This document shows, piece by piece, positions 1 to 5,599 of a stretch of DNA of 5,599 nt. Each line of letters opens with the position of its first letter. The first letter of the stretch is position 1. The stretch is taken from contig JAUIHJ010000572.1 of NCBI GenBank assembly GCA_030432015.1, positions 1 to 5,599 on the forward strand, in the 5' to 3' direction. The position numbers and the translations under genes were made by a program. The stretch comes from a bacterium (lineage in GTDB: Bacteria; Planctomycetota; Planctomycetia; Pirellulales; Pirellulaceae). The notes below the pieces were generated by a model. That model searched no databases and was not told the DNA's origin. It saw only the letters and a program-made list of their open reading frames with translations.

Positions 1-2
1 GT

Positions 3-83
3 GACGACTGGGCGAAGAAGGCCATGATCGAAATCGACGAGACGGAGAGCGACAGCCACGATTCCGGCGCGGGCCCTGGGTGA
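3..83 (+). CDS. C-terminal fragment of an unidentified upstream protein
   Basis: This is the only forward frame open from the left edge of the window; the other two meet stops within the first 27 bases. It encodes 26 residues and ends at a TGA at 81-83. The tail starts DDWAKKAMIEIDETE and is acidic and Ser/Gly-rich, as is common for a disordered C-terminus. The TGA overlaps the GTG start of rnpA by four bases (GTGA), which suggests a real gene in the same operon. In many bacteria rpmH (ribosomal protein L34) precedes rnpA, but this tail lacks the basic Lys/Arg-rich end of L34, so it is probably something else. The function cannot be told from this fragment. Confidence 0.45.
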   Translation, partial: DDWAKKAMIEIDETESDSHDSGAGPG

Positions 84-493
84 CCGAGCCCATAGAAGGT
101 GATAACGCATTGGCGACGACCCACGACCCGTCGAATTCGCACGTTTTTCCCAAACGGTCGCGGGTGCGCAAACAGGCGGAGTTCGACCGCGTTTATCAAC
201 AACAAGCCTACGCGGCCGATGGCATGCTCGTGGTGCGGGGGTGCCAAAACGGCTTGTCCCACGCACGCCTGGGCCTGTCGGTTTCCAGGAAGGTCGGCAA
301 CGCCGTCGTTCGAAATCGATGGAAGCGGCTGATCCGCGAGGCATTTCGCACGTCGCCGACGAAGATCCCTGTGGGCCTGGATTTTGTGGCGCGGCCGCGC
401 AAGGGTGCGGTCCCCAGCCTCGCCGCGATTCAGAAATCGCTTCCCCAACTCTGCCGTCGCGTGGCACGGAAGGCAAAACGGGAGCCGTCATGA
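80..493 (+). CDS. rnpA: Ribonuclease P protein component
   Basis: This is the protein subunit of RNase P. It binds the catalytic RNA and helps it remove 5' leaders from precursor tRNAs in the cytoplasm. The 137-residue product has the family signature: an N-terminal FPKRSRVRKQAEFDRVY segment (about 23-39), a LGLSVSRKVGNAVVRNR strand-helix (64-80) and the RNRWKRLIREAFR RNA-binding motif (78-90). Length is near the usual 110-130 residues plus a short nonconserved N-terminal tail. The GTG at 80 overlaps the upstream stop, which suggests translational coupling, but no good ribosome site precedes it. An in-frame TTG at 110, eight bases after GAAGGTG (95-101), is a credible alternative start giving 127 residues and losing nothing conserved. 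The stop overlaps the yidD start (ATGA). The identification is secure; the exact start is not. Confidence 0.95.
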   Translation: MTEPIEGDNALATTHDPSNSHVFPKRSRVRKQAEFDRVYQQQAYAADGMLVVRGCQNGLSHARLGLSVSRKVGNAVVRNRWKRLIREAFRTSPTKIPVGLDFVARPRKGAVPSLAAIQKSLPQLCRRVARKAKREPS

Positions 494-729
494 GATTCCT
501 CTGGGCCACGCTCGTCGGATTGCCCGCCTGGACGATGATCGGCTGCGTCCGCTTGTATCAGATTTTTCTCAGTCCGCTGTTAGGACGGAACTGCCGTTTC
601 ACGCCCAGCTGTAGTCATTATTTTATCCTGGCGGTGAAGAAGTATGGGCCATTTCATGGTTCGCTGAAAGGCGCGTGGCGGATCTGCCGCTGTCATCCTT
701 TCAATCCAGGCGGGCACGATCCACCCTAA
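490..729 (+). CDS. yidD: Membrane protein insertion efficiency factor YidD
   Basis: YidD is a small membrane-associated protein that assists YidC-dependent insertion of inner-membrane proteins. The 79-residue product is normal length. It has a hydrophobic N-terminus (about 3-29) with a likely amphipathic or membrane-bound helix. The conserved core follows: LSPLLGRNCRFTPSCSHYF (28-45), KYGPFHGSLKGAWRICRCHP (51-70) and the closing GGHDPP. The hallmark cysteines are C35, C41 and C68, with an extra C66. The ATG at 490 overlaps the rnpA stop, and GGGAG at 480-484 lies five bases upstream, so the start is well supported. The same frame is open back to 241, but that part only shadows rnpA. YidC usually follows rnpA-yidD in bacterial operons; it is absent here. 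Confidence 0.95.
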   Translation: MRFLWATLVGLPAWTMIGCVRLYQIFLSPLLGRNCRFTPSCSHYFILAVKKYGPFHGSLKGAWRICRCHPFNPGGHDPP

Positions 730-791
730 ACGCCATGCGCACCGGCAACGACGCAGATCTGATGGCGCCTGCCACTGTGCCACTCGGCTGA

Positions 792-820
792 TGTACAACA
801 GTGGGTGCATGATGAATATT
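792..820 (+). promoter_or_regulatory. Weak sigma70-like promoter candidate in the yidD-phosphatase gap
   Basis: TGTACA (792-797) and AATATT (815-820) each match the sigma70 -35 and -10 consensus at four of six positions and are separated by the ideal 17 bases. They sit in the 162-base gap after yidD and would start transcription around 827, giving a leader of about 65 bases before the phosphatase ATG at 892. The matches are weak and such pairs arise by chance, so this is only a candidate. The rest of the gap shows no gene. Confidence 0.2.
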
Positions 821-891
821 TCAAGATGGCTGCATCAGGTTTGCCATCCTTTTGAGTCCCGGACAGCACCGAACGCTGGGAGTCCCATCCG

Positions 892-1509
892 ATGAGTTGG
901 TTGTATGCACGGCTGGTTTACTGGCCCACGCTGGCGTGGAACGTCCTGTTGGGGCGGACGCTGAAGGTTCGCGACTGGTGGAGCCGAGTCGACGATCATG
1001 TGATTCTGGGCGCCGTCCCGTTTCGTTCTGATGTTGATCTGTTACATGGTGAAGGTGTGGCCGGAGTGATCAATACGTGTCACGAATATGGCGGGCCGTG
1101 CACCGACTACGAGCGTGTCGGAATTGTGCAACTGCACCTGCCGACCATCGACTTCACGCCTCCCACGCTGGAGGACGTTACGAAGGGGGTCGAGTTCATT
1201 CGCCAACACGCAGAGAGTGGTCGCACCGTGTACGTCCATTGCAAAGCGGGCCGCGCGCGAAGCGCCACGGTAGTCGCCTGCTGGCTGATTGCCAGCCGCG
1301 GCATCACTCCCGAAGAAGCGCAGAAAATCTTGCTCGATTGCCGCCCGTTCGTGTTACCAAGAATCGCTCGACGGCAAGTGGTGCTGGACTATCATGCCAG
1401 CATCAATGCAGCTGCCGCACCCGGGGTCGATGGATTGGACGCAAGGGAGGCGATCGAGCAACCCGGGGGCGTGGACGCGTTGCACGGAGCGGACGGCGCC
1501 GGGCAATGA
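892..1509 (+). CDS. PTPMT1-type dual-specificity phosphatase, probable phosphatidylglycerophosphate phosphatase
   Basis: The 205-residue protein resembles mitochondrial PTPMT1 along its length. That enzyme removes the terminal phosphate of phosphatidylglycerophosphate to give phosphatidylglycerol, the cardiolipin precursor. The active site YVHCKAGRARSATVVA carries the CX5R signature with nucleophile C117 and R123; the human enzyme has HCKAGRSRSAT. The probable general acid is D87 in LPTIDFTPPTLEDV. The N-terminal YWPTLAWNVLLG stretch followed by RDWWSRVDDHVILGAVPFRS also matches the family and may attach the enzyme to the membrane; no cleaved signal peptide is evident. After about residue 172 there is an Ala/Gly/Asp-rich tail with no recognisable domain. 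The ATG at 892 follows TGGGAG (877-882) at nine bases. A PTPMT1-like enzyme of this kind is known in Rhodopirellula baltica. Activity on other phospho-substrates cannot be excluded. Confidence 0.88.
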   Translation: MSWLYARLVYWPTLAWNVLLGRTLKVRDWWSRVDDHVILGAVPFRSDVDLLHGEGVAGVINTCHEYGGPCTDYERVGIVQLHLPTIDFTPPTLEDVTKGVEFIRQHAESGRTVYVHCKAGRARSATVVACWLIASRGITPEEAQKILLDCRPFVLPRIARRQVVLDYHASINAAAAPGVDGLDAREAIEQPGGVDALHGADGAGQ

Positions 1510-1605
1510 TTCGGTGGGTGTCCGTGTTCTGGCGTGTGGCACCTGCCCGTAGCTGCACACCGTGACGGAAGTACACCGTGGCCGACGGAGAGGAGAACCA
1601 TCGTC

Positions 1606-4446
1606 GTGACAACGCGGATGCCCAAGGACCAGATCACGCCGCACGTCGACTCCCTGGTCACCTGCGTCGCCGCCGCGAAACGCTATTTGCACTCCCACAG
1701 GGCAGGCGACCGAGCTGAGCAGGTTGCGCTGGCCCCAATGCCGCTCGGCAAGACGCCAAATCAAGCGGCTCGAAGCAACCTCGCCACGTCGCCGCGGCTT
1801 CAAGCACTTCACGACGCCCTGACGACGGCAACGCAGCGCCCGCTGACTGACGCCGAGTTTCTGGAAGAGTACGCCCAGGCGATGGCCTGCGGGCAGTTGG
1901 CGACCGGTACGACGGGCCCTCCCGCTGCGCTTGTCGCCCGCGTTGCGAGCCCGTTCATTGCGGCGAGTCTGCATGATGCGACCGCAGCCTGGCGACCCCC
2001 GCGAGAGATTCCAAACGCTGCGGAGACCGTGCTGGATGCGGCCCAACTGGCTCGACTGTACGAACCGTTTCTGGGTCAACATCATCAACATCGTCGGTCG
2101 CGAAACGGCGTTTATTACACACCCGTCCAGCTTGCCAATTTCATCGTTGAACACGTTGATGGGAAACTTCGCGACGAGTTTGGATTGGCCGATGGCCTGG
2201 CTGATCGCGCCACCTGGGCCGAGGTGATGGCCCGCCAGCGGACGGTGCAATGTCCCGCCGGTGCAACGCCCGACGCGCCGTTTGTTCGCATTCTGGATCC
2301 GGCCGTCGGCGGCGGAGTCTTCCTGGTCGCGGCAATCGAATTGATTCACCGCACGATGCAAACCAAATGGCAGCAGTCCGGTTGGTCATCCAGCCAAGTG
2401 GCCGCCGCCTGGCAGGACTATGTCGCCGCGCATCTCCTGCCTCGTCTCTGCGGACTCGATGTGATGCTGCCTGCCGCGGTGGTTGCTCACTGGCAAGTGT
2501 TTCAGGCATTGGCCAGGACGGGCTATCAGTTTCAGGGTGACGAGCGGATTCGCGTCTACCTGTTCGATACGCTGGGTGATTGGAGTGACAGCCTCGGCGG
2601 GTCGACCGCGGAGTTTGCCGAACTCGATGTCGCGCTGCACGCTTGCCGCCACGAGCCGTTCACGGTGATTCTGGGAAATCCTCCATTTTCCGGCATCTCG
2701 CGCAATCAGGGGCGCTGGATCACGAATCTATTGCGTGGCCGTGCGGAGAACGGTCAGCCGACAGCCAGTTATTATCAGTCCAATGGCAAGCCGCTGGCCG
2801 AAAAAAAGCACTGGCTGCAAGATGATTACGTCAAATTCCTGCGCTACGCTCAGTGGCGCATCGAGACGACCGGCGCGGGAATTGTCGGTTTCGTGACCAA
2901 TCATGGATATCTGGACAACATCACGTTTCGTGGCCTGCGTGAACAACTGCTGACAACGTTTCCCCGCATCACGGTGCTCGACCTTCATGGTAATGCGAAG
3001 AAGAAGGAACGCGGTCCTGACGGGCAACGGGACGAGAACGTCTTTGGCATCGAGTCGGGTATCGCGGTCGGACTTCTCCGTTTACCAATCCTGCCGCAGA
3101 CGCCCAACGTCGCGTTCGGTGAACTGTGGGGAACTCGAGATCACAAGTTGGCGTGCCTGGCGGCGGGGGCCCGTCGCTGGGAAGACGTCGCGCCCGCTGC
3201 GCCGTACCACTTTTTCACGCCGTGTCGCAATGAAACGGCCGATGAATACGCGCAGGGCATCTCATTGACCGAGTTGATGCCGGTCAATTCCACCGTCGCC
3301 GTCACGGCCCGCGATCGTTTCGTGATTTCCTTTCAGCGCGATGAACTTGTGCGGCGGATGGAATTATTTCGAGATCTGGCGATACCGGACGATCAAATTC
3401 GCGCTCGCTTTTTTTCGAACTCGCGGTCGACCCGTTATCCGCCGGGTGATACGCGCGGTTGGAAGTTGGCGGCGGCCCGCAAACGCATGGCGGAGGATCC
3501 CGATTGGAAACGGCACATTCGGACCTGCCTCTATCGACCCTTCGACCGTCGCTGGATCTACTGGGCCGATTGGATGGTCGACTGGCCACGCATGGAGGTC
3601 AATCAGCACCTCACGGAATTGAACAACCTTGCGCTCATCGCACGACGGCAGATGCTGCCGACCCAACCATGTAATTTTTTCTGGGTCACACGGACGATTC
3701 CCATCGATGGTGTCATTCGGTCCGACAACCGCGGCAGTGAATCTGCGTTCCCGTTACGGCTGGTACCCGATCCGGCGGTCGCCGGCGGCGGTGCGACGCT
3801 CAATCTTAACGAGCATTTCGTCGCCATCCTGGCGGAGACGCTGCAACTTCCTTGGTGTCCCGAACTGCTCGCGGCCGATGACGCGGCATTTGGTCCACTG
3901 GATGTCTTCAATTTCATCTACGCGCAGCTCTATTCATCCACATATCGGTGCCGTTACGACGATTGGTTGCGAATTGACTTCCCACGCGTGTTTGTGCCGG
4001 GCAGCAAGTCGCTATTTCGGCGACTAACGCAATTGGGCGCGGCCTTGGTCGCCGCACATGCAGATCCAGCAAACGGCGCAGCGAATTCGTTGGAGACGCC
4101 TGGAATGATGGCCGATCCGGGTGTGGCGCGTCCCGTCACCGGTAAGGTGATCAAAGCGGGCGATCCACTGTTTGCTGTCGATCGAATTCAATTGGGAGAC
4201 CGGTTGGCAGTTGAAGACGTTACCCCAGAGATTTGGGAATTCCACGTGGGGGGCCACCAAGTCTGTCGGAAATGGTGGCGGGACCGGAAGGGTCGCGTGC
4301 CGACGGCCGATGACGTGGAAGCCTACCGCCGCCTCGTCAGGGGCGTGCGACAGACCATCGCGATCGTGTCCCAGATTGATGGCTGCATCATTCAACATGG
4401 CGGCTGGCCTGCCGCGTTCGCCGGCATGTCGTCGTCTTGTGGCTGA
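1606..4446 (+). CDS. Type ISP-like N6-adenine DNA methyltransferase with target-recognition region, no nuclease or helicase
   Basis: The 946-residue protein matches the methyltransferase and C-terminal specificity part of Type ISP restriction enzymes (LlaGI/LlaBIII kind). It probably methylates adenine at N6 within a specific site using S-adenosylmethionine. In order: an N-terminal helical coupling region with TDAEFLEEYAQAMACGQLA; RNGVYYTP (166-173); AdoMet motif I DPAVGGGVF (231-239); catalytic motif IV NPPF (358-361); LQDDYVKFLRYAQWRIE (404-420); and DLHGN (459-463). The specificity region then shows YRPFDRRWIYW (643-653), DVFNFIYAQLYSSTYRCRY (766-784) and WEFHVGGHQVCRKWW (877-891). Full ISP enzymes are about 1,600 residues, with nuclease and helicase domains in front; here both are absent and the stop codons and phosphatase gene upstream leave no room for them. 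The GTG at 1606 is preferred because AGGAG (1591-1595) lies ten bases upstream; the frame is open back to a GTG at 1534. An orphan methylase or the modification part of a split system are both possible. Confidence 0.88.
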   Translation: MTTRMPKDQITPHVDSLVTCVAAAKRYLHSHRAGDRAEQVALAPMPLGKTPNQAARSNLATSPRLQALHDALTTATQRPLTDAEFLEEYAQAMACGQLATGTTGPPAALVARVASPFIAASLHDATAAWRPPREIPNAAETVLDAAQLARLYEPFLGQHHQHRRSRNGVYYTPVQLANFIVEHVDGKLRDEFGLADGLADRATWAEVMARQRTVQCPAGATPDAPFVRILDPAVGGGVFLVAAIELIHRTMQTKWQQSGWSSSQVAAAWQDYVAAHLLPRLCGLDVMLPAAVVAHWQVFQALARTGYQFQGDERIRVYLFDTLGDWSDSLGGSTAEFAELDVALHACRHEPFTVILGNPPFSGISRNQGRWITNLLRGRAENGQPTASYYQSNGKPLAEKKHWLQDDYVKFLRYAQWRIETTGAGIVGFVTNHGYLDNITFRGLREQLLTTFPRITVLDLHGNAKKKERGPDGQRDENVFGIESGIAVGLLRLPILPQTPNVAFGELWGTRDHKLACLAAGARRWEDVAPAAPYHFFTPCRNETADEYAQGISLTELMPVNSTVAVTARDRFVISFQRDELVRRMELFRDLAIPDDQIRARFFSNSRSTRYPPGDTRGWKLAAARKRMAEDPDWKRHIRTCLYRPFDRRWIYWADWMVDWPRMEVNQHLTELNNLALIARRQMLPTQPCNFFWVTRTIPIDGVIRSDNRGSESAFPLRLVPDPAVAGGGATLNLNEHFVAILAETLQLPWCPELLAADDAAFGPLDVFNFIYAQLYSSTYRCRYDDWLRIDFPRVFVPGSKSLFRRLTQLGAALVAAHADPANGAANSLETPGMMADPGVARPVTGKVIKAGDPLFAVDRIQLGDRLAVEDVTPEIWEFHVGGHQVCRKWWRDRKGRVPTADDVEAYRRLVRGVRQTIAIVSQIDGCIIQHGGWPAAFAGMSSSCG

Positions 4447-4458
4447 TCGCGACGAATC

Positions 4459-4477
4459 CACCCTCTTAGGCAGGGTG
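4459..4477 (+). terminator. Hairpin just after the methyltransferase gene, possible terminator
   Basis: CACCCT (4459-4464) and AGGGTG (4472-4477) form a perfect six-base stem with a seven-base loop, starting 13 bases after the methyltransferase stop. The position suits a transcription end. No T-run follows, so it is not a standard intrinsic terminator; it could be an RNA-stabilising 3' hairpin or chance. Confidence 0.3.
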
Positions 4478-4510
4478 CCGGTAAAGTCAGCGTAAATTGC
4501 CAAATTACTT

Positions 4511-4538
4511 TAATCGATAGGACCCGGATAACCGATTA
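4511..4538 (+). promoter_or_regulatory. Inverted repeat in AT-rich intergenic DNA upstream of the BBP7 gene
   Basis: TAATCG (4511-4516) and CGATTA (4533-4538) are exact inverted arms around a 16-base spacer, next to an AT-rich patch (about 4493-4514) that stands out from the GC-rich surroundings. This lies about 90-115 bases before the downstream start, where a promoter and operator would be expected. No convincing -35/-10 pair could be placed. It may be a regulator binding site, a leader structure or chance. Confidence 0.25.
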
Positions 4539-4624
4539 TGTCTGTCAACGGGAATTTGAAGTCGCGCGCACCGGGATTGCAGGTGGCCGCGACATGATTC
4601 GAACTCTGAGATGGAATGCTAGCA

Positions 4625-5599
4625 ATGGTTTCGACTTCGCGTTTGGCCACCGTGGGAATTCTCCTCGCGAGTTTTTCAATTTCGCCTGGAATGGCGGTTG
4701 AGCTGCGGAACACGGTGGGCGAGCGCGAAGTCGTGCGGCAAGTCTCCTTCATTGAACCGATCCAGGAGGAGATCTCGGCAATGCCGGATCAGGAAGGCGG
4801 CGAGGTCTACTACGATGACGATGTGCTGCTGTACGAAGAAGGTGCTGTGCCTTGCACATCGTGTGGCGAACCGGGGTGCGGCCTGGACTGCCTGATTCCC
4901 AATCGTAAGTGGGCCAAATTTGACTATCTCCTCTCGTGGCGGAAGGGCATGGCGCTCCCGCCGCTGGCGATCACGAGTTCTGACGACCAGAATCTCAACA
5001 ATCTGCGACTTGGACTCCCCACCACGACCACGCTGTTTGGCGGCGACAGGGTCGGAACCCAGGCACGTCCCGGTGGTCGGCTTTCCCTGGGACTCTGGTT
5101 GGACGATTGTGAAACGTGTGGCGTCGAGGGGCGATTCTTTTCGCTTGGCCGGCAGAACATTGCCTTCAATACATCGTCCGACGGCACGACGCCTCTCGGC
5201 CGACCCTTTACCAACGTGATTTCTGATCCTGACGTGGAGACGTCGCGGACGCTGGCATTTCCCGGTTTCAATACAGACGGCTCGATCAGCGTCACCGGCG
5301 GCTCCGATTTGCTGGGGGGCGACGTGCTGTATCGCATGCTGGCATGTGGCTACCCGGATTCTCGGATCTACCTGTTGGCTGGCTACCAGTTTGCACGAAT
5401 CGACGAGGACTTGCTGATCAGCGATTCCACGATGATCACCGCGCAGGCGACGACGCAGGCGATCACCGATCGCTTTGACACACGCAACGAATATCATGCC
5501 GCGGAAGTCGGAATCGCCTACGAGATCTATCGCGACTGCTGGCAATTCGACCTGTTGGCCAAAGTGGGCTTCGGCACCATGAAGCAGAACGTGAGCATT
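4625..5599 (+). CDS. BBP7-type outer-membrane beta-barrel protein, C-terminus cut off by window end
   Basis: This protein resembles the BBP7 family (PF07585, putative beta-barrel porin 7), which is abundant in planctomycetes and has no settled role. The 325 visible residues begin with a signal peptide (basic R6, hydrophobic core 8-20, likely cleavage after SPGMA, residue 24). A nonconserved acidic linker follows, with YYDDD (62-66) and a cysteine cluster CTSCGEPGCGLDC (77-89). The barrel region starts at FDYLLSWRKGMALPPLAITS (99-118), the usual BBP7 opening. It continues with RPGGRLSLGLWLDDCETCG (148-166), then GRFFSLG, and later strand-like stretches with alternating hydrophobic residues, such as RIYLLAGYQFARID and WQFDLLAKVGFG. 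The ATG at 4625 lies nine bases after a weak GATGGA; an in-frame ATG at 4616 would add three residues. A stop at 4607 excludes anything longer. Gene and export are well supported; pore function is only inferred. Confidence 0.85.
   Translation, partial: MVSTSRLATVGILLASFSISPGMAVELRNTVGEREVVRQVSFIEPIQEEISAMPDQEGGEVYYDDDVLLYEEGAVPCTSCGEPGCGLDCLIPNRKWAKFDYLLSWRKGMALPPLAITSSDDQNLNNLRLGLPTTTTLFGGDRVGTQARPGGRLSLGLWLDDCETCGVEGRFFSLGRQNIAFNTSSDGTTPLGRPFTNVISDPDVETSRTLAFPGFNTDGSISVTGGSDLLGGDVLYRMLACGYPDSRIYLLAGYQFARIDEDLLISDSTMITAQATTQAITDRFDTRNEYHAAEVGIAYEIYRDCWQFDLLAKVGFGTMKQNVSI

Noticed and set aside
241..729. Extended 162-residue version of YidD starting inside rnpA
   Set aside because: The part before 490 shows no similarity to YidD and overlaps the conserved core of rnpA; the ATG at 490 has a ribosome site and the expected family length.
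825..854. GATGGC / GCCATC hairpin followed by CTTTT as an intrinsic terminator
   Set aside because: The stem is only six bases with a twelve-base loop and the T-run is just four, too weak to call.
1534..1605. Longer methyltransferase start at GTG 1534
   Set aside because: It adds 24 residues unlike the family and lacks a good ribosome site, whereas GTG 1606 follows GGAGAGGAG; kept only as an alternative.
1354..2361. Long reverse-strand open frame (335 codons) opposite the phosphatase end and methyltransferase start
   Set aside because: Its translation is Arg/Gly-rich with no family resemblance and spans two well-supported forward genes; such antisense frames are common in GC-rich DNA.
4594..4606. 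GATTCGAACTC, which resembles a tRNA T-loop box
   Set aside because: The flanking bases do not pair into a T-stem and no acceptor, D or anticodon arms can be built around it.
4611..4622. Tiny frame ATGGAATGCTAG just before the BBP7 start, as a possible leader peptide
   Set aside because: Three codons with no ribosome site or attenuator structure; chance is the simplest explanation.
4676..5545. Reverse-strand open frame of 289 codons opposite the BBP7 gene
   Set aside because: The forward frame has a signal peptide and BBP7 motifs; the reverse product has no recognisable feature.

Overview
The window most likely comes from a planctomycete (Planctomycetota, probably a Pirellula/Rhodopirellula-type lineage). 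Three things point there. The 3' end holds a secreted BBP7-type beta-barrel protein, a family expanded in planctomycetes. The phosphatase in the middle is of the mitochondrial PTPMT1 type, which is known from Rhodopirellula among bacteria. The DNA is moderately GC-rich with weak or variable Shine-Dalgarno sites. This assignment is an inference from gene content; no rRNA is present.

Layout: all genes read rightward. Positions 3-729 are a tightly packed housekeeping cluster. It holds the tail of an unidentified gene, then rnpA (protein subunit of RNase P), then yidD (membrane-insertion helper). Consecutive genes overlap by GTGA and ATGA junctions, so they are probably co-transcribed and translationally coupled. 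After a 162-base gap with a weak promoter-like element comes a PTPMT1-type dual-specificity phosphatase (892-1509), probably the phosphatidylglycerophosphate phosphatase of phosphatidylglycerol and cardiolipin synthesis. After a 96-base gap comes a large protein (1606-4446) that matches the methyltransferase and target-recognition half of Type ISP restriction-modification enzymes but lacks their nuclease and helicase. A 178-base intergenic region with a hairpin and an inverted repeat leads to the BBP7-type outer-membrane protein (4625 to the window end, cut off).

How they fit together: rnpA and yidD are a classic pair. YidD and a phospholipid phosphatase both concern the cell membrane, but nothing shows they are co-regulated. 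The methyltransferase has no recognisable defence partner in the window and looks solitary. I see no clear new multi-gene system. The points most worth follow-up are the stand-alone ISP-like methyltransferase, the mitochondrial-type phosphatase, and the absence of rpmH and yidC next to rnpA-yidD. No gap between genes exceeds 300 bases.
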